From positions 248,001 to 312,000 of the forward strand of contig NZ_FUZK01000002.1 in assembly GCF_900166985.1 (NCBI RefSeq): a DNA stretch of 64,000 bases. The letters are read 5' to 3'. The DNA is from Acholeplasma oculi (GTDB taxonomy: Bacteria; Bacillota_I; Bacilli_A; Acholeplasmatales; Acholeplasmataceae). A program made the position numbers and the translations under genes. The notes under the pieces are model-generated. The model worked only from the letters and a program-made list of their open reading frames with translations, was not told where the DNA came from and did no database searches. Shown here piece after piece: positions 44,547-53,930 of the stretch (its first letter is position 1; each line of letters starts with the position of its first letter).

Positions 44547-45199
44547 TGAGTTATTATTTAGATGTATTAAACTATCTACTAGAAGGGTCTAAGACAACCC
44601 TTCTAGTCTTTTCTTTCACACTCTTATCCATTCCACTAGGTTTACTACTAGCTGTTTTTAGAAAGTTAAGTTTTAAACCAATCCAAAAACTCATTGATCT
44701 ATATACTTGGGTTATTAGAGGAACTCCTTTACTACTTCAACTCTTCTTTGTTGTATATGGTATACCGATACTTTTTGGAAGTTTCTTTTTATTTGATGAA
44801 ATATACGGAGCAATATTTACATTCATCATCAACTACACAGCTTATTTTATTGAAATATTTAGAGGTGGTATGAATTCAATTCAAAAATCTCAATATGATG
44901 CTTCAAAATCATTATCTTTAAATCCATATCAAACATACCGACATATCATAATCCCTCAAACGCTTCACAAAACAATGCCAAGTGTTGTCAACGAATTAAT
45001 CACACTTGTAAAGGATACTGCACTTGTGAGTGCAGTAGCAATTTCTGATATTTTAAGAAATACTAGAGAATTAGTGAATAGAGATTTTAGAGTGGAGTCA
45101 TATTTTGTTGCAGCACTTATTTATTTATTCTTTACTTATATTATTGTTTTTATCTTTAGAAAAATAGAAAAGAAACGTTTATCGTTTTATGGGGTTTAA
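44546..45199 (+). CDS. amino-acid ABC transporter permease
   Basis: The 217-residue HisM/GlnP-type permease has about five helices. The EAA loop is around DASKSLSLNPYQTYRHIIIPQ and RGTPLLLQLFF marks the family. It overlaps the binding-protein gene by one base. Confidence 0.9.
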   Translation: MSYYLDVLNYLLEGSKTTLLVFSFTLLSIPLGLLLAVFRKLSFKPIQKLIDLYTWVIRGTPLLLQLFFVVYGIPILFGSFFLFDEIYGAIFTFIINYTAYFIEIFRGGMNSIQKSQYDASKSLSLNPYQTYRHIIIPQTLHKTMPSVVNELITLVKDTALVSAVAISDILRNTRELVNRDFRVESYFVAALIYLFFTYIIVFIFRKIEKKRLSFYGV

Positions 45200-45202
45200 A
45201 CT

Positions 45203-45910
45203 ATGTTACTAAAAACGAAAGGTCTAACAAAATCATTTCTAAATAACTTAGCTGTTAATGATGTATCGATTGAACTTAGCCAAGGAGAGGTTTTAAGTAT
45301 CATAGGTCCTTCAGGTTCTGGTAAAAGTACTTTATTAAAATTGATTAATCAGTTGGAAACACCGGATAAGGGAGAGGTTTTCATCGATGGTGTTTCCTTA
45401 CAAAAATCAAGTAAACAAATTAGAAACCAATACTTTCAATCCATTGGCTTTATCTTTCAAGATTTCGCATTGTTTGAACATTTAACAGTAAAAGAAAACT
45501 TAGAACTATCCCCACGTATTGTCCACAAAAAAGATAGAAATGAATTAAAGATTCAAACCCAGTCTCTTTTAGAACTCGTTGGATTACCTGATAAATTAGA
45601 CAGTTATCCAATCACTTTATCTGGTGGACAAAAACAAAGAATTGCAATCGCAAGAGCACTAGCAACAAAACCTAAAATACTTCTATTTGATGAACCTACT
45701 TCAGCACTCGATGTTAAATCTATTGATGATTTAGTATCTATTATTAAAAAATTAAAAGCTGAAGGGATTGGTATCTTAATTGTAACCCATGATCTTCGAT
45801 TTGCTAAACTCGTTTCAGATAGATTGCTATTTATGAAAAATTCAAGTATTATTCTTAATAAGGATATCAATGATATAATAGATATTGATTTAATATTTGA
45901 TACATTGTAA
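45203..45910 (+). CDS. amino-acid ABC transporter ATPase
   Basis: The 235-residue ATPase has Walker A GPSGSGKST, signature LSGGQKQR, Walker [13 protein letters not shown] and H-loop THDLRFA. It is of the GlnQ/HisP type and completes the transporter with the two genes upstream. Confidence 0.92.
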   Translation: MLLKTKGLTKSFLNNLAVNDVSIELSQGEVLSIIGPSGSGKSTLLKLINQLETPDKGEVFIDGVSLQKSSKQIRNQYFQSIGFIFQDFALFEHLTVKENLELSPRIVHKKDRNELKIQTQSLLELVGLPDKLDSYPITLSGGQKQRIAIARALATKPKILLFDEPTSALDVKSIDDLVSIIKKLKAEGIGILIVTHDLRFAKLVSDRLLFMKNSSIILNKDINDIIDIDLIFDTL

Positions 45911-45927
45911 ATGGTGAGGTAGTAGAT

Positions 45928-46209
45928 ATGTCTAAGTTAAAGAGCGCTTTAAATGATGAACTATTTGAAAGTATATTGAAATTAGAAAATTTGGAAGATG
46001 CTTATGCATTTTTTGAAGATTTGTGTACAATCAAAGAAATTGAGGCTATGGCTCAACGAATAAAATCAGCCAAACTTTTATTAGACGGTAAAACCTATGA
46101 ACAAATCATTGAAGAAACAGGTATTAGTTCAACGACCTTAAGTCGTATCTCCACATGTATTCGATATGGTACGGGTGGCTATAAAAAAATACTCGATTCA
46201 AAAAAATAA
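45928..46209 (+). CDS. TrpR-like repressor (YerC/YecD family)
   Basis: The 93 residues have the TrpR superfamily helix-turn-helix: CTIKEIEAMAQRIKSAKLLLDGKTYEQI followed by TGISSTTLSRI as recognition helix. YerC/YecD proteins are Gram-positive relatives of E. coli TrpR. It is the last gene of the transporter operon, 17 bases after the ATPase, and probably regulates it through the palindrome at the promoter. Confidence 0.9.
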   Translation: MSKLKSALNDELFESILKLENLEDAYAFFEDLCTIKEIEAMAQRIKSAKLLLDGKTYEQIIEETGISSTTLSRISTCIRYGTGGYKKILDSKK

Positions 46210-46218
46210 TTAAAATCG

Positions 46219-46247
46219 TTGTAAATTAATTTTTAATAGTATATAAT
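46219..46247 (+). promoter_or_regulatory. promoter of the T-box/trpB transcript
   Basis: TTGTAA, a 17-base spacer and TATAAT form a near-consensus promoter about 240 bases before the T-box core. Confidence 0.7.
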
Positions 46248-46279
46248 AGGATAAATTCAATGATACAAGGATAATAATT

Positions 46280-46547
46280 CATCCAATCATTATGATAAGC
46301 GAACTTACAAATGGTGAAAGGTAAGTATAATGAGGTTGAACGAATGGGCTTGTGGAGAAGCTTTAGCAAACACCTACGGTAAGTAGTTAAAGACGATAGC
46401 TTTCGTTAAAGAGCAGACATATTAATATCTTAAATGATAGCGTATGTTGAATAAATGAAGAGAAATAATTTTTTTATTTCTAAACATAGGGTGGCACCAC
46501 GATAACTCGTCCCTTACATAGATTTTTCTATGTGAGGGGCTTTTTTA
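46280..46547 (+). promoter_or_regulatory. T-box leader of trpB
   Basis: The T-box sequence AGGGTGGCACCACG (46488-46501) is followed by a strong terminator: CCCTTACATAGA pairs with TCTATGTGAGGG (46511-46538), then T6. Upstream stems such as TCATTAT/ATAATGA and ACTTAC/GTAAGT form the specifier region. Uncharged tRNA binding lets the antiterminator form. The downstream gene implies tRNA-Trp. UGG triplets exist in the leader, but I could not assign the specifier with confidence. Confidence 0.9.
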
Positions 46548-46583
46548 TATTAAAAATTCAAACAAAAAAAGGAGAAATAGATT

Positions 46584-47759
46584 ATGGAGTTTGGTAATTT
46601 TGGAGGACAATTTCTTCCACCACATATTTTAAAAGCAGTCAAGGAGGTTGAAGATGCCTACAATAAATATAAGGACGATCCTTTATTTATTGAAGAATTT
46701 AAGTATTATTTAAATCATTATGCAGGTAGACCTTCCAATCTATATTTTGCATCACACTTAACCGAAGATTTAGGTGGGGCAAAGATTTATTTAAAACGTG
46801 AAGACTTGAATCATACAGGGTCTCATAAGATTAATAATGTGTTAGGACAAGCACTTCTTGCCAAGCGTATGGGTAAGAAAAAACTGATTGCAGAAACAGG
46901 TGCTGGCCAACATGGTGTTGCAACAGCAACAGCAGCAGCACTTCTTAATATGGAGTGTGAAATTCATATGGGTGCTATTGATGTTGAAAAACAAGCTTTA
47001 AATGTTTATAAGATGCAACTTTTAGGTGCTAAAGTTATATCTGTTCAAGATGGCTTAAAAACGCTTAAAGAAGCGGTTGATAGTGCACTCATTACATGGA
47101 GTAATGAATTAGAAGATACATTCTATTTAATTGGTTCTGCAGTAGGACCTAGTCCTTATCCGATGATGGTTAGAGATTTCCAAAAAGTCATTGGAATAGA
47201 AATCAAAGAGCAAATGCAACTTGCTGAAGGAAAACTACCAGACTATGTTATTGCCTGTGTGGGCGGTGGGTCTAATGCGATTGGTGCATTCTATGATTTC
47301 ATACCTGATAAGTCCGTTAAACTCATTGGTGTTGAAGCATCTGGAAAAGGACTACACACTAAAGAACATGCGGCAACCATGACACTTGGTAAAAAGGGTA
47401 TTATCCATGGTATGATGACTAAAGTTTTATTAGAAGACAATGGTGATATCTCTCCTGTATATTCTATATCTGCAGGACTGGATTATCCTGGTGTAGGTCC
47501 TGAACATGCATACCTTGATGAAATCAAACGTGTAACTTATGTTGCAGCAACCGATGAGGAAGCTGTAGAGGCTTTTGAGTACTTAACTTTAATGGAAGGA
47601 ATCATCCCAGCTATTGAATCCTCACATGCTGTTGCTCATGCTATTAAACTTGCAAAAACATTACCAAAAGATCAGGTGATTGTTGTAAACCTTTCTGGAC
47701 GTGGTGATAAAGATGTGAAGCATATTGCAAGATACCGTGGTTTAAATATTGTAGATTAA
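46584..47759 (+). CDS. trpB: tryptophan synthase beta chain, without trpA
   Basis: TrpB condenses indole with serine to tryptophan. The 391 residues have the PLP lysine in [10 protein letters not shown], catalytic Glu in ETGAGQHG and phosphate loop [10 protein letters not shown], typical of TrpB1. No trpA or other trp gene is near, so the cell probably makes tryptophan from external indole. The T-box upstream ties expression to tryptophan shortage. Confidence 0.95.
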   Translation: MEFGNFGGQFLPPHILKAVKEVEDAYNKYKDDPLFIEEFKYYLNHYAGRPSNLYFASHLTEDLGGAKIYLKREDLNHTGSHKINNVLGQALLAKRMGKKKLIAETGAGQHGVATATAAALLNMECEIHMGAIDVEKQALNVYKMQLLGAKVISVQDGLKTLKEAVDSALITWSNELEDTFYLIGSAVGPSPYPMMVRDFQKVIGIEIKEQMQLAEGKLPDYVIACVGGGSNAIGAFYDFIPDKSVKLIGVEASGKGLHTKEHAATMTLGKKGIIHGMMTKVLLEDNGDISPVYSISAGLDYPGVGPEHAYLDEIKRVTYVAATDEEAVEAFEYLTLMEGIIPAIESSHAVAHAIKLAKTLPKDQVIVVNLSGRGDKDVKHIARYRGLNIVD

Positions 47760-47788
47760 ACGGTTATGAATCATCCCTCTCTATATGA

Positions 47789-47824
47789 AAAAGTGGCGTA
47801 CCTTTTTAGGTATACCACTTTTTC
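47789..47824. terminator. bidirectional terminator between trpB and the AarF-like gene
   Basis: AAAAAGTGG-GTACC and GGTA-ACCACTTTTT pair, with A-rich and T-rich flanks on both sides, serving the convergent genes. Confidence 0.8.
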
Positions 47825-49048
47825 TTATCGAATAACCTCTTTTTTTGCTTCATGAAATTCATTTAAGTATCTTCTCATTTCTTGCATAAGTATTGTATCG
47901 GGAGCTCCCTTTAATACTATACCATCCAGATACATCATACTCTTAATAATAGGAAACATTCCTTTTTCAAACACCATACCCGAGTGTACGCCTAATTTAA
48001 TAGTTTCCATCATCCGTTTGGTAAGAGAAATTTCAGAAACTGTTTTATCATCAAAATCCTTGTATAGTTCCAACATTTTTTGATGGAATGCTTCAAACTT
48101 ATTACCCGATATCTCGGTAAGTGCCATTTGATTTAAGGCATGCGCACATCCATCATAATCATAATATGCAAGCCTATCCATAAATTGAAATAATCCTTTT
48201 TGAATCTTTTCTCCAACTTTAGAAATTGCTCCTGTGTCTATAAAGTAAAAATCATTATCCTTCTTAATGATATTTCCAGGATGTAAATCCCCGTGGAATG
48301 TTCCAACTAAAAATACGAAGAACCCGTGTATATGAAATATTTCTAATATATCAGCAAGAATCATCTTCTTCTCACTTAATAAATCATCAATAGTATCTCC
48401 TTTTATATACTCAGAAACCAACACATTTTCACTGGATAGATCTTCATAAATTTTTGGAAATTTCAATCGACTTAAATCAAAAATATGTTGATTCTTATCA
48501 TGTATATCTTTTAAAATATATCCATGTTTTATTTCATTTCTTAAATCAAGTTCTGCTAGCGTATAGTTTTCTATATGTTCTAAAATACCAACAGGGTCAG
48601 CAACTTTTTGAAGTTTTGGGTAAAAGAATATAATGAACTTTATAAATCTTCTCAGTGATTTTACATCTTTTATAAATTTCTTTTTAAAATCTTTCTTTAA
48701 AAATTTAATAACAACTTCTTCACCTGTTTTTAATTTGGCTCTATGAACTTGTCCAACCGATGCACTACCTATAGGTTTTTCTTCTATATACTCAAAATGA
48801 TCAAACCATACCTTATCGACATAAGATTTTAAAAGATTTTGATATGCCAACCCTTCAACCGGTTCTGTTCTAGAGTAAAGTTTTGCTAAATGGGTACATG
48901 TTGACTCACTCAAAAAATCAATCCTAAGTGCGAAGGTTTGAGCAATCTTTACAGCCAGTAATCCCTGTTTTTCTATATATTCTAAATTAGGTAATCTCTT
49001 TTTAGAAAATATTTCTTTAAAGAGTTTGATAAACATCAACCATTTCAT
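47825..49048 (-). CDS. ABC1/AarF/UbiB-like atypical kinase
   Basis: The 407-residue protein has the ABC1 family signature GSASVGQVHRAKL, the VVIKFLKKD lysine, HGDLHPGNI and FIDTGAIS. In other bacteria UbiB supports quinone synthesis or lipid handling; no quinone genes are seen here, so its role is open. It is encoded alone, divergent from the kinase-like gene at 49172. Confidence 0.88.
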   Translation of the reverse strand: MKWLMFIKLFKEIFSKKRLPNLEYIEKQGLLAVKIAQTFALRIDFLSESTCTHLAKLYSRTEPVEGLAYQNLLKSYVDKVWFDHFEYIEEKPIGSASVGQVHRAKLKTGEEVVIKFLKKDFKKKFIKDVKSLRRFIKFIIFFYPKLQKVADPVGILEHIENYTLAELDLRNEIKHGYILKDIHDKNQHIFDLSRLKFPKIYEDLSSENVLVSEYIKGDTIDDLLSEKKMILADILEIFHIHGFFVFLVGTFHGDLHPGNIIKKDNDFYFIDTGAISKVGEKIQKGLFQFMDRLAYYDYDGCAHALNQMALTEISGNKFEAFHQKMLELYKDFDDKTVSEISLTKRMMETIKLGVHSGMVFEKGMFPIIKSMMYLDGIVLKGAPDTILMQEMRRYLNEFHEAKKEVIR

Positions 49049-49171
49049 TTTAATCTATCACCTATCCTTATCATAAATGATACCATCTTTATGATCAATT
49101 CAATGGATATTACTTTATGATTTGAGTTGTATATCCATCCATTAATAACTATAATAGAGTTAGGTGATGAA

Positions 49172-50152
49172 ATGGAATCCATAACTAAAAATAAACAAGA
49201 TCAGAAAACAATTCAAAACATGATTCAAAAAATCATGCATCAAGACATATCTAATGATTCAGATGCTATCAAAGAATTAAGTGATGGTTGGTTTAATGCG
49301 ATCTATGAAGTCAAATTAGATAACAATCAATTTGTCATCATAAAGATTGCTCCTGATCCACTCATACCCGTTATGCATTATGAAAAAAACATGATGGAAA
49401 GTGAAGTTTTCTTTATGCAAAAAGCCAAATCTATAGGTATTCCTTGTCCTACCATTTATGGATATGATGATTCCTTAACTCTTTGCAGTGCACCTTATTA
49501 CATCATGGAAAAATTAGTTGGTACTTCTTTAGAAAAAATCTATTCATCTTTGGATCCTAGTACCTTAAAAGATATACTAAATGCTACAGGACATTACACA
49601 AAACTATGGAATACTTCTCTGAAAAGTGATGTCTTTGGATATCCTTTTCATAGGGATTTACAAGCATCAACCATGAAAGAGTTATTCTTTAAAATGCTCG
49701 ATCATTTATTATTAGATGGTAAAAAGAATCAATGTGATCTAGGTTTTTCTTATTGTAAAATTAGAAATCTATTTGAATACTTAAGCGATGTCTTAGATGA
49801 AGTTAAAACACCTTCATTTATACATTTTGATTGTTGGTATACCAATATAATGGTTGAAGGTAACAAATTAGTTGGTTTTATTGATTTTGAAAGAGCCTTT
49901 TATGGAGACCCACTTCAAGAAGCTCTATTTAGAATGAAAAACCCTTTTGAACTAGAAGGTTACGGAAAGACAACATTTAGTGACTCTGAAAAGATTCGAT
50001 TAGACTTATATGATGCATACTTAGCACTCATTATGATTATTGAAGATAGTTACCGTCATTATGATACAGAAGATATCAAAAACTTAGGACTTCATAATTT
50101 GAGTCAATTTGTACAAAAATATAAAGATGTTTATGAACGCATCAATTGCTAA
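49172..50152 (+). CDS. aminoglycoside phosphotransferase-family kinase
   Basis: The frame opens at TTG 49127, but the ATG at 49172 has TAGGTGA upstream and is chosen (326 residues). It has the APH fold: ELSDGWFNAIYEV nucleotide loop, IHFDCWYTNIM catalytic loop (HFD in place of HGD) and FIDFERAFYGDPLQE metal loop. The substrate is unknown; macrolide or choline kinases are relatives. Confidence 0.75.
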   Translation: MESITKNKQDQKTIQNMIQKIMHQDISNDSDAIKELSDGWFNAIYEVKLDNNQFVIIKIAPDPLIPVMHYEKNMMESEVFFMQKAKSIGIPCPTIYGYDDSLTLCSAPYYIMEKLVGTSLEKIYSSLDPSTLKDILNATGHYTKLWNTSLKSDVFGYPFHRDLQASTMKELFFKMLDHLLLDGKKNQCDLGFSYCKIRNLFEYLSDVLDEVKTPSFIHFDCWYTNIMVEGNKLVGFIDFERAFYGDPLQEALFRMKNPFELEGYGKTTFSDSEKIRLDLYDAYLALIMIIEDSYRHYDTEDIKNLGLHNLSQFVQKYKDVYERINC

Positions 50153-50255
50153 AGGATAGGTCATCTATCCTTTATTTCTTTTTAAACTCTATATTTTTTC
50201 TTTATGATAGAATATTCATATAAGGACACTAAATGAAGGAGCAGAACAAATTTCT

Positions 50256-51110
50256 TTGTTCAATAACATACATATGCCCATGATTGAAGAAACGCTAAAA
50301 ACTTATTTATCGACTATTCCAGATGGAAACTTAAAACAAGCCATATCTTATGCATTATTAGGTAATGGAAAACGTGTAAGACCAATGTTGGGTATTACAC
50401 TACTTGAATCCCTTGGAATAAACCCTCTACCTTATTTAAATGCGTTGGTTGCTGTAGAACTTATTCATACCTATTCACTCATTCATGATGACTTACCTTC
50501 TATGGATAATGACACCATGCGCCGTGGAAAACCAACTGTACATATCGCATTTGATGAAGGTACTGCTATTCTTGCAGGAGATGCACTACTTACAGATAGT
50601 TTCTATTTAGTTACAGAAACTAAAGCCCTAACCGGAGATGAGAAAACTCAAATCATTTCAATACTTGCAAAAAAAGCAGGTAGTTTAGGTATGGTTTTAG
50701 GACAAATTAAAGATATTGAATCTGAGCAGAAACAAATCTCTATCGAAGATCTAAATCTTATGTATGAACTCAAAACAGCAAATTTAATTCAAGCTTCTTT
50801 AATGACTGCTGCTGTTATCGGTGCTAAGAAAGATATTGCACTATATGAGTCCTTAGGTTACTATATTGGTCTTATCTTTCAAATTCAAGATGACATTTTA
50901 GAATACACCTTAACACCTGATGAAATCGGTAAATCAAAATCGGATGAATTAAGAGATAAACCGACTTATGTTTCTTTATTAGGTTTAGATAAATCTAGAA
51001 TAATCCTAAACCAATACACTCAAAAATTAAACCACTTAATTCAAACACTAGGATTAGAAAATACATCCATTCATGACCAAATTAAACAACTACTAACCCG
51101 AAAAAAATAG
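50256..51110 (+). CDS. ispA: farnesyl/geranylgeranyl diphosphate synthase
   Basis: The 284-residue prenyltransferase has both aspartate-rich motifs, DDLPSMDND and FQIQDDILE, and the GKRVRP lead-in. Products feed carotenoid-type or other isoprenoid lipids made by acholeplasmas. The start is uncertain: the frame opens at TTG (50256), but AAGGAG at 50236-50241 is better spaced for ATT at 50250, and in-frame ATGs come only at 50274. Confidence 0.92.
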   Translation: MFNNIHMPMIEETLKTYLSTIPDGNLKQAISYALLGNGKRVRPMLGITLLESLGINPLPYLNALVAVELIHTYSLIHDDLPSMDNDTMRRGKPTVHIAFDEGTAILAGDALLTDSFYLVTETKALTGDEKTQIISILAKKAGSLGMVLGQIKDIESEQKQISIEDLNLMYELKTANLIQASLMTAAVIGAKKDIALYESLGYYIGLIFQIQDDILEYTLTPDEIGKSKSDELRDKPTYVSLLGLDKSRIILNQYTQKLNHLIQTLGLENTSIHDQIKQLLTRKK

Positions 51111-51135
51111 TTATGCTACATTTGGTGGAGATTTA

Positions 51136-51288
51136 GTGACGACGAACTCCAATTACTTTTTATATACACTGATGTCTATGACATATCCTAATATAGAAAC
51201 AGATGATTTTATCATAGATTTATTTGCAGGTCCTTATAGTGTTGTTGGTAAATCTAGATTAAAATCACTAAAAAGTGGAGCCTCTTAA
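51136..51288 (+). CDS. possible 50-residue ORF or gene remnant after ispA
   Basis: GTG at 51136 has GGTGGAG just upstream and opens a 50-codon frame; the same frame extends upstream without a start. The peptide (ending SVVGKSRLKSLKSGAS) is not recognised, and its last codons lie in a terminator stem. It looks like the tail of a former gene. Confidence 0.3.
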   Translation: MTTNSNYFLYTLMSMTYPNIETDDFIIDLFAGPYSVVGKSRLKSLKSGAS

Positions 51289-51305
51289 AGAGAGGTTCCA
51301 TTTTC
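51275..51305 (+). terminator. terminator downstream of ispA
   Basis: TGGAGCCTCT and AGAGGTTCCA pair around five bases, followed by TTTTCTT. Confidence 0.75.
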
Positions 51306-51308
51306 TTA

Positions 51309-51337
51309 TTAAAAATATTAGATTTTTATCATATAAT
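51309..51337 (+). promoter_or_regulatory. promoter of the GntR pair
   Basis: TTAAAA (51309-51314), a 17-base spacer and TATAAT (51332-51337) lie 30 bases before the first GntR gene. Confidence 0.55.
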
Positions 51338-51366
51338 AAGTATATAAAGATTTGAGGCGATGTGTC

Positions 51367-52059
51367 ATGTATTATATTCAAATAGACAAATCCATACGTA
51401 AATCCTATGTCCAACAGATTGTTACCAGCATTGAACAAGCAATTTATAACAAAATCTTAAAAGACCAGGATCAATTACCCACTGTCAGTGAAATCTCTTC
51501 TTTTTTTGAAATCAGTGATATTGCTGTTAGGATGGCCTATCAAGACCTACAAAAGAAAAATTTAATACATTCTATAAAGGGTAAAGGAACATTTGTAAGT
51601 CTAAGACCTTATCGAACAATACCTTTAAAAACCTTTTATGATCAAAAACATTATTTATTAGATTCTACGGATTCTTTTTTTAGACGTTGGCTATATACCA
51701 ATAAAGAAAAAGATGCTCATTTATTGATTAAACTACATGCAACACTTAATGGATTTCCAATCTATCATCAAAAAATAAAGTTTTATAAAAGCAATTTAGA
51801 TCAAGTTAAAAGTTTATTAACTGAGCATATCCATATTAGAGATTTTTTTATACGTTTAAATCACAGTGAGGAGATTGTAATGGATAATCTATTTTCACCT
51901 AAATCAGCTGATTTACTGGATGTATCTTTACTTCAAATCAAAGTAAAAGATCCTGTACATAAAATTGTTACGAAAGTCTATAATAAAAACCATGAACAAA
52001 TTGCTGAAGTCGAAACATTGATGCCAGCTAAATATATTTCGTTTGAGGTCCTATTATGA
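51367..52059 (+). CDS. GntR/HutC-type regulator, first of a tandem pair
   Basis: The frame opens at TTG 51352, but ATG 51367 with GAGGCG eight bases upstream is preferred (230 residues). The N-terminal winged helix is clear (LPTVSEISSFFEISDIAVRMAYQDLQ, then IKGKGTFVS), followed by a UTRA-like ligand domain. It overlaps the next, related gene by four bases. Confidence 0.8.
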   Translation: MYYIQIDKSIRKSYVQQIVTSIEQAIYNKILKDQDQLPTVSEISSFFEISDIAVRMAYQDLQKKNLIHSIKGKGTFVSLRPYRTIPLKTFYDQKHYLLDSTDSFFRRWLYTNKEKDAHLLIKLHATLNGFPIYHQKIKFYKSNLDQVKSLLTEHIHIRDFFIRLNHSEEIVMDNLFSPKSADLLDVSLLQIKVKDPVHKIVTKVYNKNHEQIAEVETLMPAKYISFEVLL

Positions 52060-52805
52060 ACAAAAAACTCTTTAACTTAAACCTCAATATTGACCATAGA
52101 AAAAAGGATTCTATTCATAAACAAATCATTGATCAAATGAAAGAAATTATTTCTCATCAATCCTTTAACCAAGTTCTTGAACTAGAATCTATAGAATCCA
52201 TTTCTAAACAAAATCATATTGATTCTAAAGAAATTAAACAAGCATTTAATGACTTAATTCAAGAAGGCTATTTGATTTATACGAATCAAACATATTTCAT
52301 CAATAGAATTCATTTGTATCATGACTTTTACGGAGGCATTGTATCCTTATATGATGCAATTAAACATACAGGTTATGATGTTTCAATGAAGGTGATGGAC
52401 TATAAAATACTATCTAAAAGTCAACAAAACAAACTGAATTTAAATATGTTTAAACAAGTATTGTTTGTCAGAAAACTCTACTTAGCCAATGAAATGCCTA
52501 TAATTTTACTTGATGCTTATTATGATGCAAAATACTTTGATCAACCACTTAAATTTGATTTTGAACATAATGCCATTTTTAAATATTTAGAAGATACACA
52601 TCATATTAAAATGGATAACTCAAAAAGACTTATAGAAGTCATTACACCACCTAAAGATATTCAAAAGATATTATCCAACCCTCTAGATTCAGCAACCATC
52701 TGTGTCAAGGCACATACCTATCAAGGTAATGAGTTAATTGAGTATGGTTGTGGGTATGCAAGCATCAATTACTCTATCTATCTAAAAACAGTAATCAAGC
52801 CATAA
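52056..52805 (+). CDS. GntR/HutC-like regulator, second of a tandem pair
   Basis: The 249 residues have the same layout as the gene before it: a winged-helix region (SIHKQIIDQMKEII to EIKQAFNDLIQEGYLI) and a UTRA-like domain with a C-terminal YGCGYASINYSIYL. The DNA-binding part is less typical. Translational coupling suggests the two proteins may work together, perhaps as a heterodimer. No metabolic target gene is adjacent. Confidence 0.7.
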   Translation: MNKKLFNLNLNIDHRKKDSIHKQIIDQMKEIISHQSFNQVLELESIESISKQNHIDSKEIKQAFNDLIQEGYLIYTNQTYFINRIHLYHDFYGGIVSLYDAIKHTGYDVSMKVMDYKILSKSQQNKLNLNMFKQVLFVRKLYLANEMPIILLDAYYDAKYFDQPLKFDFEHNAIFKYLEDTHHIKMDNSKRLIEVITPPKDIQKILSNPLDSATICVKAHTYQGNELIEYGCGYASINYSIYLKTVIKP

Positions 52806-52832
52806 AAAAAGAAGTGTCTATCACTTCTTTTC
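52806..52832. terminator. bidirectional terminator
   Basis: AAAGAAGTG and CACTTCTTT pair around five bases, with A and T runs on the two sides, between convergent genes. Confidence 0.75.
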
Positions 52833-53090
52833 ATTTGCTTCATTTCTTAACAATACATACGACTCAACTTGAGTGATTAAAACGACCGGTATGATGGTCA
52901 TCACGAGTAACGGAATAGGTCGGTTGATATTGAATAAATCACTGAATTGGATGATTTGATCAATACTTAGTTCATTATGATTGTATAAATCAGCAAATCG
53001 AATCAAAGAAAAAATCATAAGATAAATAATCGTTATATATCCAATATGTTTTAAAAATCGTAAAATGGCAAATACGAATGGATTCTTCAT
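52821..53090 (-). CDS. small membrane protein, two helices
   Basis: This 89-residue protein has helices at about 12-32 and 55-76 and charged ends. It is not recognised. It begins three bases after the stop of the DUF2161 gene, so the two are co-expressed. Confidence 0.6.
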   Translation of the reverse strand: MKNPFVFAILRFLKHIGYITIIYLMIFSLIRFADLYNHNELSIDQIIQFSDLFNINRPIPLLVMTIIPVVLITQVESYVLLRNEANEKK

Positions 53091-53093
53091 AAT

Positions 53094-53777
53094 TTATAAG
53101 TCCTCATAAACAATTTCCTTTTTCATGTAAGGTTCAATTTCTTTAATTCCTATCAAAGAAATTGCATAAACACCTCTTCTAACATTGATAAACCATAAAT
53201 AATAATTTTTTCTAAGTATCAAGGGCGCATCTTTTATTCCTGTATACATTATGATTTCTCTTGGACTCTTTTCTCCAAATTCATAAAGATACTTGGCAAT
53301 TTGAATGACTTTTTCTCTGTAATGTGTCATTCTTTTTTCTTTTGTTCCACCTAAAGTTGTATCATCTTTTCTTAAACTAAATTCTTTTAATAGTTTTTCT
53401 CTTTTAGGTTTATTTCTTTTGATGCTTTGATTTAAATCAAATCCTTCACTCTCTACTAAAACAGTTGCATCATATGATGTAACTCGGATAAGTCCAATAT
53501 CTAATCTCTTAAGTAACATCATAAAAGACTTTACACTAGAACTCCTTAAATTAAGCTTTTTAAAAGGGAGTGCAACATATACTTTATGTACTAACTTTTG
53601 TCTTTCCAGTGCTTGATAAATCAGTTTCAATGAAATAGATGTCTTAAGTTCTACTGCAACTAAATAATCATCTTTAATCGCTAAAAGATCTAAATGATTA
53701 ATCTCTCCTTTAACTTTAAACCCCATGGATTCTAATAAGTTTTTACATGGTATAAAAAGATCTGTTTCTTTCATCAA
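53094..53777 (-). CDS. DUF2161 protein, PD-(D/E)XK nuclease-like
   Basis: The 227-residue protein matches DUF2161. It starts DLFIPCKNLLESMGFKVKGE and contains LDLLAIKDDYLVAVELKTS, which fits the D...ExK core of restriction-like nucleases. A GGTKEKRMTHYREKVIQIA segment and a C-terminal winged-helix-like domain (about 160-227) follow. Its real substrate is unknown. The gene is grouped with a two-helix membrane protein. Confidence 0.75.
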   Translation of the reverse strand: MMKETDLFIPCKNLLESMGFKVKGEINHLDLLAIKDDYLVAVELKTSISLKLIYQALERQKLVHKVYVALPFKKLNLRSSSVKSFMMLLKRLDIGLIRVTSYDATVLVESEGFDLNQSIKRNKPKREKLLKEFSLRKDDTTLGGTKEKRMTHYREKVIQIAKYLYEFGEKSPREIIMYTGIKDAPLILRKNYYLWFINVRRGVYAISLIGIKEIEPYMKKEIVYEDL

Positions 53778-53930
53778 CTATCCATCCTTTAGACTATCAT
53801 ATCATAATCTAATCTATGCATGGTGACAGATTATAATTTCTCTGTGTATTTTTTGCATATTCTTGAATTTTTATTTTATGTTTCATCAACATATATATTC
53901 CAATATGCATTATTAATTAAGTATATATTC

